Shown one piece after another: positions 14,558-23,231 of a stretch of DNA of 47,806 bases (the stretch's first letter is position 1; the number at the start of each line of letters is the position of its first letter). Both the position numbers and the translations under genes were made by a program. Location of the stretch: assembly GCF_010468565.1 (NCBI RefSeq), contig NZ_WUEG01000020.1:1-47806 (forward strand). Direction: 5' to 3'. The DNA is from Allomuricauda sp. TY007. Its GTDB lineage: Bacteria; Bacteroidota; Bacteroidia; Flavobacteriales; Flavobacteriaceae. A model generated the notes under the pieces. It saw nothing but the letters and a program-made list of their open reading frames with translations. It was not told the DNA's origin and searched no databases.

Positions 14558-15229
14558 ATGGACTCCTTGGTAAAAGAAAATTATCTGAAAGCACTGTTCT
14601 CCCTGTCAAATGATAAGGGAGAGGTCAATGTCAACGAACTTTCCAAACGGTTGGGCGTAAAAATGCCCTCAGCTACCAATATGATCAAGAAGCTAGCTGA
14701 AAAAAAATTGGTCCATTATGAAAAATATAAACCCGTTAGATTGACCGAAAAGGGGAGAAATGAAGCTATGCACATTATCCGTAAACATCGCCTCACGGAA
14801 ATGTTTTTAGTGGAAATAATGGGGTTTGGCTGGGAGGAAGTCCATGACATTGCCGAACAAATAGAGCATGTAAAATCGCCCATATTCTTCAAAAAGATGG
14901 ACGAAATTCTGAGGTATCCCTCCTTTGACCCCCATGGATCCCCTATTCCTGACATCAATGGGAATATACAAGGAAAACAGTATTATAAACTTAGTGAATG
15001 TGTAAAGGGACAGAAGGTGATATTTAAAGCTGTGGAGAGTTCTTCAGAGGAATTTTTAAAGTTCCTGAACAATAAGAGTCTGTCCTTGGAAACTAAAATC
15101 GAGGTCATTTCCGTCGAACCTTTCGATGGTAGCTTATCCATTTCCTATGGTCAAGGACAAAGAGAGACCCTGACCAAAATGGTCGGGGATAAAATATTGG
15201 TCACGGACAAGGACTTGTCCAGTAAGTGA
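14558..15229 (+). CDS. DtxR/MntR/IdeR-family metal-dependent repressor
   Basis: A 223-residue regulator: N-terminal winged helix (MDSLVKENYLKALFSLSNDKGEVNVNELSKRLGVKMPSATNMIKKLAEKKL in part), a dimer/metal-binding domain with RKHRLTEMFLVE, WEEVHDIAEQIEHV and a C-terminal FeoA/SH3-like domain (KLSECVKGQKVIFKAVE). These features place it in the DtxR family, controlled by Fe(II) or Mn(II). A 16-bp palindrome in the promoter of the next operon is its likely binding site. The start at 14,558 is chosen over an upstream ATG because of the family N-terminus and the promoter element just upstream. Confidence 0.9.
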   Translation: MDSLVKENYLKALFSLSNDKGEVNVNELSKRLGVKMPSATNMIKKLAEKKLVHYEKYKPVRLTEKGRNEAMHIIRKHRLTEMFLVEIMGFGWEEVHDIAEQIEHVKSPIFFKKMDEILRYPSFDPHGSPIPDINGNIQGKQYYKLSECVKGQKVIFKAVESSSEEFLKFLNNKSLSLETKIEVISVEPFDGSLSISYGQGQRETLTKMVGDKILVTDKDLSSK

Positions 15230-15372
15230 AACCATTCCTTATAAACGTTTTTATCGACCTAAACGACACAACCCCTTACCATCGTCCTTGCAGCCATCAA
15301 CGGTAAGAGAGTTCCTTGGAACTAGCTTAAATTAAGTCTTCCCTATTTCATATTTTATACATCTAAAAATAA

Positions 15373-15404
15373 TTTGTTAGTCATAACTAACTTTATTACA
15401 TTTA
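15373..15404 (+). promoter_or_regulatory. Promoter with DtxR-like operator for the di-haem/Rieske/porin operon
   Basis: TTTG (15,373-15,376) and TACATTTA (15,397-15,404) are separated by 20 bp, giving a Bacteroidota-type promoter with one deviation in the -7 box. The perfect dyad GTTAGT-CATA-ACTAAC (15,376-15,391) fills the spacer, which is an ideal place for repression. The dyad resembles DtxR/IdeR sites (TTAG...CTAA). Confidence 0.65.
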
Positions 15405-15432
15405 CCCCTCTAAGTTTTTAATTGGACAAGGA

Positions 15433-16632
15433 ATGTTACTTGAACTTAAATTATTTCCCAAAATCTTGGTCCTTGGACTGTTGTTGGGATCCTGTGATAA
15501 ATATGAACCCGTTGCCCCTCTTGAAGAAGAACTTCTCGATGGCCCATTGGGGGGACTGACCTCCGCACAAAATGCACAATTTTTAGCGGGGGACATTGCG
15601 TTCAACGACGATGTATTCACTTCCCGATCGGGATTGGGACCTCTTTTTGTGGCCACAAACTGTGCCAGTTGCCATGCCGGGGACGGAAAGGGCACCCCGT
15701 TTACAACCCTTACACGTTTTGGACAGACGGATGCCACCGGAAACCAGTTTTTGCACTTGGGAGGCCCGCAGATACAGAACAGGGCGTTGCCGGGATATGA
15801 GCCGGAGACGGTTCCCAATGGGGCCACTTTTTCAAAGTTCACACCTCCGGCCGTTACCGGACTTGGCTTTTTGCAGTACGTGACCGATGCCGACATCATG
15901 GCCATGTCGGATCCCAATGACGATGACGGCGATGGGATATCCGGCGTTCCCAATTGGGGAACATTGAAAGAATATCTGGATCCTTTGGACAATGCGATAG
16001 CCCAGGACGGAAAGTATATCCACCGCTTCGGAAAAAAAGCGGCGGCATATGACCTGTTGCAACAGACCGTGGATGCCTATAACCAGGATATCGGTATTGC
16101 CTCTTCCTTCGACCCAAAGGATGTGTATTCCGGTCTGACGATTGACCCTGAGGTGTCGGATAAGACCATCCGGGACGTGGTCGCGTACTTGAACACCCTA
16201 AAGGCTCCCATACCCAGAAACCAGGAAGCATCACAGGTTCAGAACGGAAAGTCGCTTTTCTCCCGGATAAACTGTGCCTCATGCCATAGACCGGAACTGG
16301 TAACCGGGTATTCCCCCATCGAGGCGCTCTCCCGTAAGACATTCCAACCCTACACGGATCTTTTGTTGCATGATATGGGGCTTGGGTTGGATGATGGTTA
16401 TACCGAGGGCAGTGCCCTAACCTCTGAATGGCGTACACCTCCGTTATGGGGGCTTGGGCTATCGCCCACAACCCAGGGCGGGCAATATTTCCTGTTGCAT
16501 GATGGCAGGGCACATAGCATTGAAGAGGCCATCCTAATGCATGGTGGTGAGGCTGAAAATAGCAAAAACCAATACCAGAGCCTGACCCAATCCGAGAAAA
16601 ACGACCTTATTAAATTTTTGGAATCCCTATAG
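15433..16632 (+). CDS. Di-haem cytochrome c oxidoreductase (DHOR/peroxidase-like lipoprotein)
   Basis: A 399-residue exported protein with a lipobox (LLLGSC, Cys21) and two c-type haem motifs, CASCH at residues 77-81 and a second CASCH near residue 280. Conserved blocks TGLGFLQYVTDADI, DDDGDGISG, RTPPLWGLG and LLHDGRAHSIEEAI match the di-haem oxidoreductase family often called thiol oxidoreductase. Such proteins are frequently iron-regulated and lie beside iron uptake genes. Here it leads an operon with a Rieske protein and a porin. The substrate is unknown. Confidence 0.85.
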   Translation: MLLELKLFPKILVLGLLLGSCDKYEPVAPLEEELLDGPLGGLTSAQNAQFLAGDIAFNDDVFTSRSGLGPLFVATNCASCHAGDGKGTPFTTLTRFGQTDATGNQFLHLGGPQIQNRALPGYEPETVPNGATFSKFTPPAVTGLGFLQYVTDADIMAMSDPNDDDGDGISGVPNWGTLKEYLDPLDNAIAQDGKYIHRFGKKAAAYDLLQQTVDAYNQDIGIASSFDPKDVYSGLTIDPEVSDKTIRDVVAYLNTLKAPIPRNQEASQVQNGKSLFSRINCASCHRPELVTGYSPIEALSRKTFQPYTDLLLHDMGLGLDDGYTEGSALTSEWRTPPLWGLGLSPTTQGGQYFLLHDGRAHSIEEAILMHGGEAENSKNQYQSLTQSEKNDLIKFLESL

Positions 16633-16633
16633 A

Positions 16634-17068
16634 ATGGATAGAAAAGAATTCATAAAGACCTGTGGATGTGCCTGTCTTGGGGTCTCTTCCATGGCGATAC
16701 TGCTCCAAGGCTGTGTTACTACAAAAAGCATTACCGCCCCTATTGTCAGGGACCATCTTGTAATTCAAAGGACGGATTTCATGAAAGGCGAAAAAGCCGT
16801 TGAATACCTGATTGTGGACAACGGGCAATTGCAGTTTCCCATTTATATATTCCGGTTTTCGGAAACGGAGTATACGGCACTCTATCTGCGGTGCACCCAT
16901 CAGGGGAACGAACTGAACGCCTATGGCGATAAATTGGTCTGCTCCGCACACGGCAGCGAATTTGATAACAAAGGAAATGTGATCCAAGGACCTGCCAAGG
17001 AAGCCTTGAGGTCCTTTCCGGTGCAGATAACCGACCAAAACATCCTTATCTCATTAAAAAAAGCATGA
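16634..17068 (+). CDS. Rieske [2Fe-2S] lipoprotein
   Basis: A 144-residue protein with a lipoprotein signal (Cys27 in LLQGC) and Rieske ligands CTHQG (C87, H89) and CSAHG (C103, H106). It lacks the membrane anchor of bc1 Rieske proteins, so the lipid may hold it to the membrane. It probably passes electrons to or from the di-haem protein encoded 1 bp upstream. The stop overlaps the porin start (ATGA). Partnership is inferred from operon structure. Confidence 0.88.
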   Translation: MDRKEFIKTCGCACLGVSSMAILLQGCVTTKSITAPIVRDHLVIQRTDFMKGEKAVEYLIVDNGQLQFPIYIFRFSETEYTALYLRCTHQGNELNAYGDKLVCSAHGSEFDNKGNVIQGPAKEALRSFPVQITDQNILISLKKA

Positions 17069-18288
17069 AACACCTCATTACCAAATTGTTATTGTTATTT
17101 GCAACAGCGTTACAGGCCCAGATAGACTCCACCCTTATCAAGAGAGCCCAGTTAGATACAACAAAACAAGGCCTCAATATGGATGCAGTCTACGACCGTC
17201 CTTTTTTGAGCTTTGGAAAGGTCCCTGTTTCCGTGGGCGGCTATGTGGAAGCAAATTGGCAGCACCTGGGAACGGACGGGGTTTCCGAGGGGCATCAGTT
17301 CCAAATGCGCAGGATGACCCTGTTCGTATCCTCGTCCATTGGCAAAAAACTCAAGTTCCTGAGCGAGTTGGAGTTTGAGGAAGGCGGTAAGGAAATAGCC
17401 ATAGAGTTTGCCTCCTTGGATGTGGAGTTCCACCCTTTGCTGAACCTTCGGGGGGGGATCATCATGAATCCCATAGGGGCCTTTAACCAAAACCATGACG
17501 GCCCCAAATGGGAGTTTACCGACAGGCCCATCCCTGCCACACAGATGCTTCCCGCTACATGGAGCAATGCCGGGTTCGGCCTGTTTGGGAAGACCTATCG
17601 CAAGGACTGGATGTTCGGCTATGAACTGTATCTTTCGGGAGGGTTCGATAACTCGATCATTGACAATTCGGAAAACAAGACCTTTCTGCCCGCCGCCAAG
17701 GAAAACGGGGAACGGTTTGAGGAATCGGCAAGTGGCACACCGTTGACCACGGCCAAAATAGCGATAAGACATAATACCTTCGGTGAGATCGGGCTGTCCT
17801 ATATGGGAGGCATCTACAACACTTTTGAAGATGATGGTATTGAACTGGACAAAAAAAGAAGGGTCAATGTCTATGCCATTGATTACAACAACACGCTGCC
17901 AAAGCTGAACACCTATCTTACAGGTGAATGGGCCTGGGTACAGGTGGATATCCCCAACACTTATACACAACAATACGGGAGCAAACAGCACGGCGGGTTT
18001 TTGGACATTGTCCAACCTGTCCTGGACCGGAAAATGTTGGGCTGGGACAACGCCACCCTGAACCTGGCGTGCCGGTTTGAATACGTCGATTGGAACGTGG
18101 GAACCTTTAACGAGACGGGGGACGAAATCGGCGATGAGATCTGGAGCATCATGCCGGCCATCAGTTTCAGGCCATCCCCACAGACGGTATTCCGCCTCAA
18201 CTATCGCATCCAAAGACAAAAGGATATTTTGAACAATGAACCTGCAAGGACAGGAGGTTTTATTTTTGGGATTTCATCGTATTTTTAA
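17065..18288 (+). CDS. Outer-membrane porin, phosphate-selective porin O/P-like
   Basis: A 407-residue beta-barrel protein with a signal peptide (cleavage probably after ALQA), alternating aromatic strands, the FGKVPVSVGGYVEANWQHL opening, and a C-terminal Phe. Pattern and size resemble porin O/P family members of Bacteroidota. It overlaps the Rieske gene by 4 bp. Given the DtxR-like operator, an iron- or manganese-related solute or anion is possible, but the cargo is not known. Confidence 0.75.
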   Translation: MKHLITKLLLLFATALQAQIDSTLIKRAQLDTTKQGLNMDAVYDRPFLSFGKVPVSVGGYVEANWQHLGTDGVSEGHQFQMRRMTLFVSSSIGKKLKFLSELEFEEGGKEIAIEFASLDVEFHPLLNLRGGIIMNPIGAFNQNHDGPKWEFTDRPIPATQMLPATWSNAGFGLFGKTYRKDWMFGYELYLSGGFDNSIIDNSENKTFLPAAKENGERFEESASGTPLTTAKIAIRHNTFGEIGLSYMGGIYNTFEDDGIELDKKRRVNVYAIDYNNTLPKLNTYLTGEWAWVQVDIPNTYTQQYGSKQHGGFLDIVQPVLDRKMLGWDNATLNLACRFEYVDWNVGTFNETGDEIGDEIWSIMPAISFRPSPQTVFRLNYRIQRQKDILNNEPARTGGFIFGISSYF

Positions 18289-18374
18289 AAGTCGCCGATA
18301 GACCACTTGGCTGTTTATCACCTAAGTTGACCCTCCCTTTATAACTTTGCACAAGCGTTGCATTAGTAATTTCA

Positions 18375-18382
18375 TATATTTG
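18375..18382 (+). promoter_or_regulatory. -7 element upstream of the czc operon
   Basis: TATATTTG lies 4 bp before the GTG start at 18,387, so the message may be leaderless. No clear -33 element at normal spacing is seen. The nearest TTTG is 25 bp upstream of the box, which may mean the promoter needs an activator. Confidence 0.4.
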
Positions 18383-18386
18383 CAAT

Positions 18387-18695
18387 GTGAAAGTTTTAAC
18401 CGTCATATTGTCCTTTTACTTCTTGGCACTCAATATAGTGCCCTGTGGCGACTCGGTGCAGGCCAATGGCGATTCCCAAGTCGTTTCAGTGGTGGATTTT
18501 GATGGTGATCACAGTCAGGATGGTGAGCTTTGTTCACCCTTTTGCCAGTGTCATTGCTGCCATGTGCATACCATTGATTTTGGCATTCTTGAATTTGAAC
18601 CGATTCAAGTAGATATTTCAAATGAAAGCTTTGTACATTTTGATAAACATGGCAAAGATTTCACCCCTTCGCTTTACCAACCCCCAAAAGTTTAA
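18387..18695 (+). CDS. DUF6660-like small secreted Cys/His-rich protein
   Basis: A 102-residue protein with a signal-like N-terminus (VLTVILSFYFLALNIVPC) and a cluster CSPFCQCHCCHVH (near residues 49-61) capable of binding metal. I recall this protein type (DUF6660) directly upstream of czcA in many Bacteroidota, which matches its position here. It starts with GTG at 18,387. It probably works as a periplasmic metal-binding accessory of the efflux pump, but no function has been shown to my knowledge. Confidence 0.75.
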   Translation: MKVLTVILSFYFLALNIVPCGDSVQANGDSQVVSVVDFDGDHSQDGELCSPFCQCHCCHVHTIDFGILEFEPIQVDISNESFVHFDKHGKDFTPSLYQPPKV

Positions 18696-18800
18696 TTCAG
18701 TTTAAGGATAACCCTATCCTTTTTGAACCCCTACCAAAGGTTTCCATCACTTCGATGTACGCCATGGGTTTGGCATATATCAAAAGTTTAACTGAATTAA
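18692..18800. promoter_or_regulatory. Inverted repeat in the DUF6660-czcA gap
   Basis: TTAATTCAGTT (18,692-18,702) and its reverse complement AACTGAATTAA (18,790-18,800) flank 87 bp. Each arm overlaps a direct copy of CAAAAGTTTAA (18,685-18,695 and 18,781-18,791). The right arm abuts the czcA start at 18,810. It may be a pair of operators that permit looping, or an mRNA stem that tunes the next gene. Confidence 0.4.
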
Positions 18801-18809
18801 TATATTTCC

Positions 18810-21800
18810 ATGATTAACAAAATCATTTCATTTTCCATTAATAACAAGTTTATTATTGGCTTGTTTATAGTGGCACTGGTCGGTACGGGCATATGGTCCA
18901 TGGCCACTATAAACTTGGGTTCCGTACCCGATATTACAAACAATCAAGTGCAGGTGATAACCACCGCGCCAAACCTCGGCACAGAGGATATCGAGCAATT
19001 TGTCACCTATCCCGTAGAACTGGCCATGGCCAATCTTCCTGATGTTGTTGAACTCCGTTCCGTCTCCAGGTTCGGCCTATCCGTGGTCACCATTGTCTTT
19101 AAGGACGAGGCAGGGACCTACCTGCCACGACAACTCGTACAGGAAAAGCTCGCAGAGGTCAGTGAGGAAATCCCTGAAGGGTTTGGGACCCCATTTATGG
19201 CTCCCATTACAACTGGTCTGGGAGAAATATTCCAATATACCCTAAAGGTGGAAGAGGGTTACGAAGAGCAATATGATGCAATGGAACTGCGTACCATCCA
19301 GGACTGGTTGGTAAAACGTCAGATGGCATTGGTTCCCGGTGTTGTTGAAGTCAATGCCTTTGGAGGTTATGTAAAACAATATGAAGTGGCACTCAATCCC
19401 GATAAACTTAAAAGTTTTGGGATTACAATGGGTCAAGTTTTTGAGGCCCTGAAAGTGAACAACGCCAATACAGGTGGTGCTTATATTGAAAAAAACCATC
19501 AAGCGAACTTTATACGCGGGGAAGGATTGGCCCGTAGTATCGAGGATTTGAAAAACACAGTTGTCGTTTCTCAAAATGGCACACCCGTATTGGTAAGGGA
19601 TGTTGCGGAGCGGGTTGGCTACGGAAGCCAAGTAAGATATGGTGCATTCACCCAAGATGGGCACGAATCCGTAGGAGGGCAAATTTTAATGCTCAAAGGG
19701 GAAAGCCCCAGTAATGTCATTAAAAATGTAGAAAAGCGCATAACGGAAATTCAAAAATCGCTGCCAGATGGGGTTTATATCGAACCATTTTTAAGCAGGA
19801 GCGAACTTATTGCGAGGACCACGAGCACGGTCGAAAAAAATCTTATTGAAGGATCATTGATTGTAATATTCGTACTTGTTCTTTTATTGGGAAGCCTAAG
19901 GGGTGGATTGATTACCGCATCAGTTATACCCTTATCGTTGTTGTTCGCCTTTATTTTAATGAAACAATTTGGGGTATGGGCAAACCTAATGTCCCTCGGG
20001 GCCATAGACTTTGGTATCATCGTTGATGGCGCGGTGATCATTGTAGAAGGGATGGTGTTCCATATTCATCAACGGATGAAAAAGTCGACCAAGATCATTG
20101 AGCAACCGGAAATGGATGAAATCGCATATGAGTCTGCCAGCACTATGATGAACTCTGCATTTTTTGGACAATTGATCATCCTTATTGTATTTACACCGAT
20201 TCTCTTTTTGACAGGGGTTGAGGGCAAAATGTTCCGTCCCATGGCATTTACTTTTGGTTTTGCGGTTTTAGGTGCAATTATTCTGTGCCTTACCTATGTC
20301 CCAATGATTTCATCCATGTTTCTAAAGCCGGCAAAGAACAAAAATAGTTGGTTTGCAAAATTCGAGAACCGTATAGACCGATTCAGTGATAAAATTATGT
20401 CCGGTCTCAATAAAGCATACAAACCCTTATTATCCTTTGCACTTCGTTTCAAAGCCGGCGTTGTTATGGGCGCGGTCGCATTGTTGTTGATCACCGGATT
20501 TATCTTTAGTAATATGGGTGGCGAATTTATCCCTAAACTTGACGAGGGCGATATAGCCATGCAGGCATTGATAAAACCCGGCAGTAGCCTTACCGAATCC
20601 ATTGAAGCTTCCAAAAAACTACAAAATATCATTGGTCAATTCCCAGAGGTTAAAACAATGATATCGCGTATTGGGGTCGCAGAAATACCTACCGATCCCA
20701 TGCCCATGGATATTGCCGATAGCTATATCATTCTTGAAAAGGATAAAAGCAAATGGACGAGTGCCGAAAGCAAAGAGGAACTTATCGAAAAAATCAAGGA
20801 AAAAATAGCCGTGATCCCAGGTGTGAACTTTGTGTTTACCCAACCCGTGGAACTGCGTTTTAATGAACTTTTGACCGGGGTCCGGGAAGACGTTGCCATT
20901 AAACTATATGGAGAAGACCTTGGTGTGCTGGCCGATAAGATACAGGAAATTGCAGCAGTGATAAGGACTGTTCCCGGTGCTGCTGACATAAATGTTGAAG
21001 CAACCAGCGGCTTGCCTCAAATGACCGTGGAATATAATCGTCCTAAAATGGCACAGTACGGAGTGACCATCGATAAAATGAACGATTATGTCAGTGCCGC
21101 TTTTGCCGGAGAAAAGGCGAGCGTAATTTTTGAAGGTGAAAAGCGATTTGACGTGGTCATTCGATTGGCCAAAGAATATAGACAGGATATCAACAATTTG
21201 AAAAATCTCTATATCGATTTGCCAAACGGCAATCAAGTACCCCTTAAAGAGGTTGCGAACATCAGCTATAAGCCCGGACCTATGCAAATTTCAAGGGACA
21301 ATACCTATCGCCGTATATCTGTGGGGGTCAACGTCAGGGGGCGTGATGTTAAATCCATGGTTGAGGAAATTCAACAAAAATTGGATGCCGAGGTCAAGCT
21401 TCCACCTGGCTATTATGTGACCTATGGCGGTTCTTTTGAAAACCTGCAACGGGCGTCAGACCGTTTAATGATAGTAGTGCCGATTGCCCTTGCGCTCATC
21501 TTCATACTGCTCTATTTTGCGTTGAACTCGTTTTCACAATCGATAATGATATACATGGCGGTGCCATTGGCGGCCATTGGTGGAGTCTTTGCATTATTGG
21601 TACGAGGCATGCCTTTTAGTATCTCCGCAGGGGTCGGTTTTATCGTGCTCTTTGGGGTTGCAGTATTAAATGGGCTTGTCCTTATCAATAAATTCAATGA
21701 ATTAAAAGAAAGCGGAATGACAAATTTAAAAGATAGAATATATGAGGCCACCCACGAGCGGTTACGTCCCATACTCCTAACGGCAACTGCCGCCATTATG

Positions 21801-23213
21801 GGTTTTATACCAATGGCCATATCCACCTCGGGTGGTGCCGAAGTGCAACGGCCTTTGGCAACGGTGGTTATTGGTGGCTTGATTTCGGCAACGTTCTTGA
21901 CATTGGTGGTGATCCCGGTACTTTACAGTTGGCTGGAGGTGCGCAAAGAACGTAAAAACAATGGAGGCGACACAAGTTACATCAAGAAAAGTACAACGAT
22001 TCTTCTGGTGTTATTCAGTTTGGGAGGTTTCATGACCCCAAATTCGGTAAGTGCCCAGGACGGCCGGATGAGCCAAGTCGTCACTTTGGAAGAAGCCATC
22101 GCCATGGCAAAGGAAAATTATCCTTCCCTTAAGGAAAGCCAAGCCTTTATTGCGCGTGAGCAGGCGCTGAAAGGTACTAGCTTCGATTTGGGAAATACAC
22201 AGGTGTTTACCGGAAAGGAAGAGTTCGGCAATGACCTACCCGGTGTACAGACCACTATTGGCGTACAACAAGGGAATATAGATCTGCTTTCAGGTTTTTC
22301 AAAATCGAGGTTCTATAGGGAACGTGTCAAGTTGGGCGAAACATTCTATGCGGTCAATGAGCAGCAGTTGATCCGAAATGTAATGCAGGCCTATGACCGT
22401 ATCAATTTCAACAAGGCACAATTGCGGTTTGCGGAACAGCTGGACAGTGTTTATGCCAACTTTAGGACGGCGGCACAATTGCGCTATGATACCGGGGAGA
22501 CCGGCAAACTTGAATTTATTTCTGCTTCTTCGGAATATCAACAAATACAGGTATTGCGACAACAGGCCTACGACGATATTGAAATTGCGAAAAGGGCACT
22601 GAAGCAGTATCTGGGCATTGACCAGGAAATAGAAACCGTGGAAATGCCCTATGAACCCATGGATTTTATAGGCCGCTTGGATTCAACTTCCGTAACCAAC
22701 AATCCCATGCTTCAATATACCATGCAAAATGCTGAAGTTAGCAAAGCAAACATCGGTGTGGAAAAAGCGCAGTTCCTGCCCAAGTTCAACTTAACGTATG
22801 GAAGGCAGGTTGTGGATGATGTATCAGGTTTTAACACCTATCAGGCCGGGATCAGTATACCACTTTGGTTCTTTCCGCAAAAATCAAGGGTAAAGGCGGC
22901 CAAAGCCGAAGCCATGATGGCAGAAAATCAATATTTGGAACAAAAAGCAGTGACCGAAAGTAGAGTCTCACAGCTCATAAAATCCTTGGAAAAAACGCAA
23001 AAAACACTTGATTACTATCAGGAAGGCGCATTGCTCTTGGCCGAGGAACAAATTACCACGGCAGAACTGGCCTCTATGGAAGGTGAGATTGATTATGTAA
23101 ACTATATCACGATTCTCAACAGTGCCATCAGGATAAAACAAAATCATTTACAGTTTATATATCAGTACAACCAGCAGTTCATTGAACTACAATACCAATT
23201 GGGCAACCTATAA
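18810..23213 (+). CDS. czcA: CzcA-type heavy-metal RND pump fused to a TolC-like outer-membrane factor
   Basis: A 1,467-residue fusion. Residues 1 to about 1,050 are an HME-RND transporter with 12 membrane helices. The proton-relay helix DFGIIVDGAVIIVEG lies near residue 400, the pattern seen in Zn/Co/Cd exporters. Residues about 1,090-1,467 are a TolC-family barrel-tunnel domain (VTLEEAIAMAKENYPSL, ending QFIELQYQLGNL). Between them a hydrophobic stretch ending VSAQ (about 1,060-1,085) looks like a signal peptide. Such fusions occur in Bacteroidota. The adaptor gene czcB follows after 18 bp. Confidence 0.92.
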   Translation: MINKIISFSINNKFIIGLFIVALVGTGIWSMATINLGSVPDITNNQVQVITTAPNLGTEDIEQFVTYPVELAMANLPDVVELRSVSRFGLSVVTIVFKDEAGTYLPRQLVQEKLAEVSEEIPEGFGTPFMAPITTGLGEIFQYTLKVEEGYEEQYDAMELRTIQDWLVKRQMALVPGVVEVNAFGGYVKQYEVALNPDKLKSFGITMGQVFEALKVNNANTGGAYIEKNHQANFIRGEGLARSIEDLKNTVVVSQNGTPVLVRDVAERVGYGSQVRYGAFTQDGHESVGGQILMLKGESPSNVIKNVEKRITEIQKSLPDGVYIEPFLSRSELIARTTSTVEKNLIEGSLIVIFVLVLLLGSLRGGLITASVIPLSLLFAFILMKQFGVWANLMSLGAIDFGIIVDGAVIIVEGMVFHIHQRMKKSTKIIEQPEMDEIAYESASTMMNSAFFGQLIILIVFTPILFLTGVEGKMFRPMAFTFGFAVLGAIILCLTYVPMISSMFLKPAKNKNSWFAKFENRIDRFSDKIMSGLNKAYKPLLSFALRFKAGVVMGAVALLLITGFIFSNMGGEFIPKLDEGDIAMQALIKPGSSLTESIEASKKLQNIIGQFPEVKTMISRIGVAEIPTDPMPMDIADSYIILEKDKSKWTSAESKEELIEKIKEKIAVIPGVNFVFTQPVELRFNELLTGVREDVAIKLYGEDLGVLADKIQEIAAVIRTVPGAADINVEATSGLPQMTVEYNRPKMAQYGVTIDKMNDYVSAAFAGEKASVIFEGEKRFDVVIRLAKEYRQDINNLKNLYIDLPNGNQVPLKEVANISYKPGPMQISRDNTYRRISVGVNVRGRDVKSMVEEIQQKLDAEVKLPPGYYVTYGGSFENLQRASDRLMIVVPIALALIFILLYFALNSFSQSIMIYMAVPLAAIGGVFALLVRGMPFSISAGVGFIVLFGVAVLNGLVLINKFNELKESGMTNLKDRIYEATHERLRPILLTATAAIMGFIPMAISTSGGAEVQRPLATVVIGGLISATFLTLVVIPVLYSWLEVRKERKNNGGDTSYIKKSTTILLVLFSLGGFMTPNSVSAQDGRMSQVVTLEEAIAMAKENYPSLKESQAFIAREQALKGTSFDLGNTQVFTGKEEFGNDLPGVQTTIGVQQGNIDLLSGFSKSRFYRERVKLGETFYAVNEQQLIRNVMQAYDRINFNKAQLRFAEQLDSVYANFRTAAQLRYDTGETGKLEFISASSEYQQIQVLRQQAYDDIEIAKRALKQYLGIDQEIETVEMPYEPMDFIGRLDSTSVTNNPMLQYTMQNAEVSKANIGVEKAQFLPKFNLTYGRQVVDDVSGFNTYQAGISIPLWFFPQKSRVKAAKAEAMMAENQYLEQKAVTESRVSQLIKSLEKTQKTLDYYQEGALLLAEEQITTAELASMEGEIDYVNYITILNSAIRIKQNHLQFIYQYNQQFIELQYQLGNL

Positions 23214-23231
23214 TCCACAAAAGAAAAAGAA

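Noticed and set aside
17152..18219. A 355-codon minus-strand frame over the porin gene
   Set aside because: The plus-strand porin has a signal peptide, barrel pattern and operon overlap. The antisense frame has no recognisable feature.
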